DNA of 64,000 nt from Eopsaltria australis (Eukaryota; Chordata; Aves; Passeriformes; Petroicidae), in NCBI GenBank assembly GCA_034509425.1, contig JAVTVJ010000838.1:1-64000 (forward strand), written 5' to 3'. The translations under genes were made by a program, and so were the position numbers. Below, in pieces: positions 60,378-64,000 of the stretch (its first letter is position 1; every line of letters starts with the position of its first letter). The notes beneath the pieces are model-generated. The model searched no databases and was not told the DNA's origin. It saw only the letters and a program-made list of their open reading frames with translations.

Positions 60378-61423
60378 AAACAATTCAATCCCAAACTGGC
60401 TGATGAATACTACAGTTGCTTTCAAAACATGGAACAAATGGATTCTACAAACAGCGGCCAACAGCTACACTCTGGTATTTGTTTTAAATGCAAGAGAGAC
60501 AAGTGTGAGCTGAGAAATTAAAGCCCATAAATCTACCCTGTTCACATTGCCAGTTTATTTAAGTGATACACTGTTATGTTAGTTGAAGTGATCATAGGAG
60601 AGTGCTAATAGCAAGTGATTAGTTGCCCAGGCATATTTATTTAAAAAATATAATGGATTAAAAGTCTTCTGGTCAGGGTAGATACTCCATCATCTTTAAA
60701 CTAAAATAATTCCTGCAATTTATGGCTCCTTTTGTCATAATTCAGGCTTTAAACCCATGAATCATGACTGAATTGCTGTTGACTGGGCTGTAGGCAGAGA
60801 AATTTCTAACGGCGATAAAAAGAAAGTAGAAATTTATGATTGCTGAACTTATTTTCCTCTGCAGGTTTGAAAAGAGAGCACTGAAATGTTCATTTCTAAT
60901 GTCCCCCCGCCTCTGACATTTTCAACTTTAAAATGACTCTTTAGCAACTGAAAGTGCTATGACATTTCATGTAATAAAACCATTTGCTTTGCATTTTCGT
61001 GGTAACTCAGTGGAAAATGATACACGTTAAAAAGGCAGCAGTAACATTTCTGTGACCTCTGTACATAAAATTCTTTGTAAGTTGCCTTGATATTCTATAT
61101 AAGTGTCGTGAAAATAATTGTTGACCATAAAGTGGTGTGTGGGGCTAATTGTAGTAATAGAGCATAAAAGGAAAGAGAACAGAAATTTCAGGTACTTTGT
61201 GCTGATGTTTCAGCACCCAAAGCCTGCAGAAATGGGGTCACTAAAGGATGTGATCATCAGGATCTGAACTATTTCCCTCATCTTTCTAATGGCAGCCTTT
61301 TTGACTTCTTTGCCAGAACATGCCATGGGACTGGCATCTCCAAAAGGTTTATTATTTAATGTAGTTCTCACCAGACACAGACCTCCAGCAAACTCCAAAT
61401 GCTTCCATTTGAAAAGTGATAAT

Positions 61424-62830
61424 TATGGAATGGAATTATGGAGTGGTTTGGGCTAAGACAGGATCTTAGAGCCCACCCAGTGCCATCCCCTGCCATGGCA
61501 GGGACACCTTCCACTGTCCCAGGCTGCTCCAAGCCCCAGTGTCCAGCCTGGCCTTGGACACTGCCAGGGATCCAGGGGCAGCCACAGCTTCTCTGGGCAC
61601 CCTGTGCCAGGGCCTCCCCACCCTCCCAGGGAACAATTCCTTCCCAATGTCCCATCCATCCCTGCCCTCTGGCACTGGGAGCCATTCCCTGTGTCCTGTC
61701 CCTCCAGCCCTTGGCAATTGTCTCTCTCCTGTCTCTCTCAGCCCAGCCCAGGGGTTTGGGGTCCCAGCTGTGCCCCACAGCACCCCCAGGGCTCCTCCCA
61801 GGGCTGGGGCAGCTCTGCAGGTGGGATCCCAGGAAGGCAGGGGAGTTGAAGCCCTCCCTGCCCTGCTGCCTGCTCTGGTTTGATGGAGACTGGGATGTGT
61901 TGGGCCTTCTGGGCTGTGAGCACACACTGCTGGCTCAAATCCAGCTTTTCACCCACAGGAACCCCCAAGTCCTTCTCTGCAGGGCTGCTCTCAATGAATT
62001 CTTCTCCGAGTCTGTGCTCATGTCTGGGATTGCCCCAACCCGGGGGCAGCACCAGCCCCTGGCCTGGTTAAACCTCCTGAGACCCCCATGGGCCACTCCT
62101 GGGCATGGCCATGTCCCTCTGGATGCCATCCTGTCCCTTAGGGGTGTTACTGCACCCTCAGTTCGGTGTCACCTGCAAACTGCTGGGAGTGTGCTCCATT
62201 CACCTTCTTTGGTGAATGTGTTGAGGAGCACCAGGGCCAAGACAGAGCCCTGAGGACTCCCCTGGACACAGAACCCTTGGTGAAGCCATGCTGGCTGTCT
62301 CCAATCACTTCCTTCTCTTGCATCTACCTTACCATTGCTTCCATGGGGATATTTCCATGTGCTTCCCAGGCACAGAGGTGAGGCTGTAGCTCCCTGGGTG
62401 CTCCTTCTTCCACTTTTCAAAAACGGGAGTGATGTTTCCCCTTTTCCAGTCACTGGGGACTCTGCCTGAGTGCTGTGACTTTTTGGATATGATGGAAGGT
62501 GGCTTGGCAACACCAGCCAGCTCCCTCAGGATGTGGGATGCATCTCATCAGGCCACAGAGGTGTTGTCACTGCGCAGTTTCATCAAGTGGTGCCCAAATT
62601 CTCCTTGCTAGTAGTGGGTGGGGCTTTGCTCCCTCCTTGGCCCATCTTTCTGACCTCTGCACTTACAGAATCTCGTGTTGCTGCTCTTCACATCCCTTGC
62701 CAAATCCTGTTCCACCTGTGCCATGGGTTTTCCTCATCCCATCCCTACACACCTGAGCAGTATCGCTGTTCTCTCCCCCATGTCCCTTCTCCCACTGGCT
62801 CTGCATTTCATTCTTGATGTGAGGGGTTTA
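61424..62830 (-). mobile_element. CR1 LINE, ~1.4 kb, with broken reverse transcriptase
   Basis: This is the longest transposon in the window. The 3' UTR, including the ATAATTCC-like end, lies at 61424-61800 and the ORF2 part at about 61880-62830. Minus-strand translation shows, in CR1 order, an N-terminal reverse-transcriptase stretch ([18 protein letters not shown], then [19 protein letters not shown], about 62404-62530). It then shows the PQGSVLALVLLNTF motif (about 62205-62262) and the SSPAEKDLGVPV, LDLSQQCVLTAQKA stretch (about 61920-62005). Frameshifts, stops and internal deletions separate these, including loss of the part around the FADD catalytic motif, so it is dead. Sequence upstream of the RT start (ACATCCCTTGCCAAATCC, CGCTGTTCTC) still resembles CR1 to about 62830. 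Confidence 0.93.
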
Positions 62831-64000
62831 GAGAAATGCAATTACTCTTTGTTGTGGTCTGGATTTCTTTGTGCTGGGGCGGTGAGGTGTGCTTTAATAC
62901 CATATCCACATCTGTGTTCTTACAAGATACTGAATATTTACCACTTATTTTTGTCCCTGGAGATGGATCATCCTTTCCGTGCCAGTGTGGATGTAGATTA
63001 GGGGACGGTAACTAGGAAGGCTTTTAGGAATGAATGATAAGATTGATTGGACAGTGCCTCAAGCCAAGAAGTGGCTGCAATATTAAAATATCTGCTCTTT
63101 TTTTGTTTGTCTGGCTGCTGATAGAGTGTCTGCCACTCTAAAAAAGGGGCTGGATGTACAAGTTTTAATCTGAATAGGTCATTGTGTGGGTCCCTCTCTG
63201 TAAGAGCTTTCATTTGCTATCTGGGACCCAATAATGGAACTGCTCTGTGTGTGGGAGCAGTTCTGGAAGTCAGGAGTATGAAAAACATTCTTGTCTGCCT
63301 TGCTGCACAGTGGTGTAAATGTTAATATATGGGCAATATGTGAGCAGAAGGTCTCTAATATGAAATCCTCGTGAAGGACACGTGATCCCTGGTGGAACTA
63401 AAGCTCCTTTATGCTGAACACCAGCAGGAGTTGTGGTCACAGCTTCTCGGTTTTGATCCCACTTGTGTCAGGCCTTTGCTGGAGTCTGTGGAAACCACTT
63501 GTATCTCTCCAGGTGATAATGCACAGCCCCATCTCCCAACGTGAAGATTTCAGCCCAAAACTGTGACTTGTTTTCCTGAGTTAGTCATCTACAAAATGCC
63601 CACAAAACTGCAGCTGTGTTAGTTTCCTTCCATAACCCTCCACTCAAAAATCACCTCACCTGTATGCACAAAAGTGTGTTTGTAGGGTTACCTATGCCTA
63701 ACCCTAACCACACAAACTTACGTGGATTATCAAGGAGGTTTTAAACAGGGCTGTATTCATCCATGTTTAAAATAATACCCATTTTTCCTGTCCCAGGGAC
63801 AAACAAAAAAGAAAAAAATCAGTTTCTGATCATCTTGTGGAAGCAGCAAAGGCACCTCCTGCTCGTTCTGACAGTCTATTGTACACAAGCTATTAACACA
63901 CTGATTTGTGGCCCGATAGGATGAATGCCCAGGTGGTCTCTGGCCTCCCAGAGGAGCTCCAGCTCCCTCCAGACAGACAGAAAGAACCACTCACTTAGAT
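62831..64000. other. Unique noncoding sequence at the right edge
   Basis: No gene or transposon is recognised. A small inverted repeat with telomere-like hexamers lies at 63683-63708. Open frames are under 80 codons. Confidence 0.5.
63683..63708. repeat. Inverted telomere-like motif (hairpin)
   Basis: TAGGGTTA, an 8-base spacer CCTATGCC, then TAACCCTA form a perfect 8-bp inverted repeat. The right arm extends to TAACCCTAAC, so about one and a half vertebrate telomere units face each other. It is too short to call an interstitial telomere array. Confidence 0.55.

Larger units (their letters stand above)
58306..61423. other. AT-rich unique sequence, no gene recognised
   Basis: Homopolymers occur at 58528 (G14), 59434 (A22), 59689-59711 (T runs) and 60361 (T17). 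The block 60540-60680 is AT-rich with GATTA/TAATGG words and might be conserved, but no test is possible here. Open frames are under 90 codons. Confidence 0.5.

Noticed and set aside
61368..61927. 185- and 153-codon open frames on the minus strand
   Set aside because: They are sense-strand readings through the CR1 3' UTR, not a coding gene.
61438..62253. 271-codon open frame on the + strand
   Set aside because: It is antisense to the CR1 copy at 61424-62830, so it is an artefact of the repeat.
1..64000. Bacterial-type features: operons, CRISPR arrays, riboswitches, insertion sequences
   Set aside because: No regularly spaced repeats, no dense coding and no ribosome-binding pattern. CR1 and LTR content show a vertebrate genome.

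Overview
The window looks like noncoding DNA from a bird, most likely a songbird. The main evidence is a set of CR1 LINE fragments with the typical avian 3' end (a run like TTCCAACCCAAACC followed by copies of an ATTCTATG/ATTCTGTG unit). A solo retroviral LTR, an avian-type dispersed repeat, relics of old palindromic amniote repeats and many T/G-rich low-complexity tracts agree with this. Crocodilians and turtles also carry CR1, so the bird call rests on the combination and on recalled family sequences, not on a search.

No complete protein-coding gene, rRNA, tRNA or CRISPR array could be supported. Long open frames are few and most are explained: the two longest (279 and 271 codons) lie antisense to CR1 copies, and others fall in repeats or T-rich tracts. 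The window reads as a gene desert or the inside of a very large intron. The best candidates for transcribed pieces are a possible 3'-terminal exon at 46791-46896, a 253-bp open stretch behind a strong splice acceptor at 36141-36393, and a short one at 1932-2022. All are unproven, and they do not form one gene in any way I can see.

Layout: 1-8440 is AT-rich unique sequence. A CR1 3' end lies at 8441-8816 and a minus-strand CR1 piece at 10302-10465. From 10.5 to 18.5 kb the sequence is unique, followed by a CR1 tail at 18566-18632 and a solo LTR at 19819-20263. Between 25.5 and 26.4 kb there is a small cluster of an old palindromic repeat, a CR1 end, a 58-base poly-T and a second palindromic relic. 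A CR1 piece with an ORF2 C-terminal remnant lies at 31289-31700, and a GC-rich avian dispersed repeat at 35640-36074. Unique sequence then runs to about 50.8 kb, broken by a palindromic relic at 44.1 kb and a T/G tract at 48.5 kb. A weak reverse-transcriptase relic sits at 50.8 kb. A ~150-bp segment is present twice in direct orientation at 51.9 and 54.3 kb. The last 8 kb carries three minus-strand CR1 copies. The longest (61424-62830) keeps recognisable reverse-transcriptase segments.

Nothing here works together as an operon or pathway. I did not find a new biological system. The points most worth checking are the candidate terminal exon, the direct duplication, the clustered palindromic relics, and possible conserved noncoding blocks near 9.4 and 34.1 kb.
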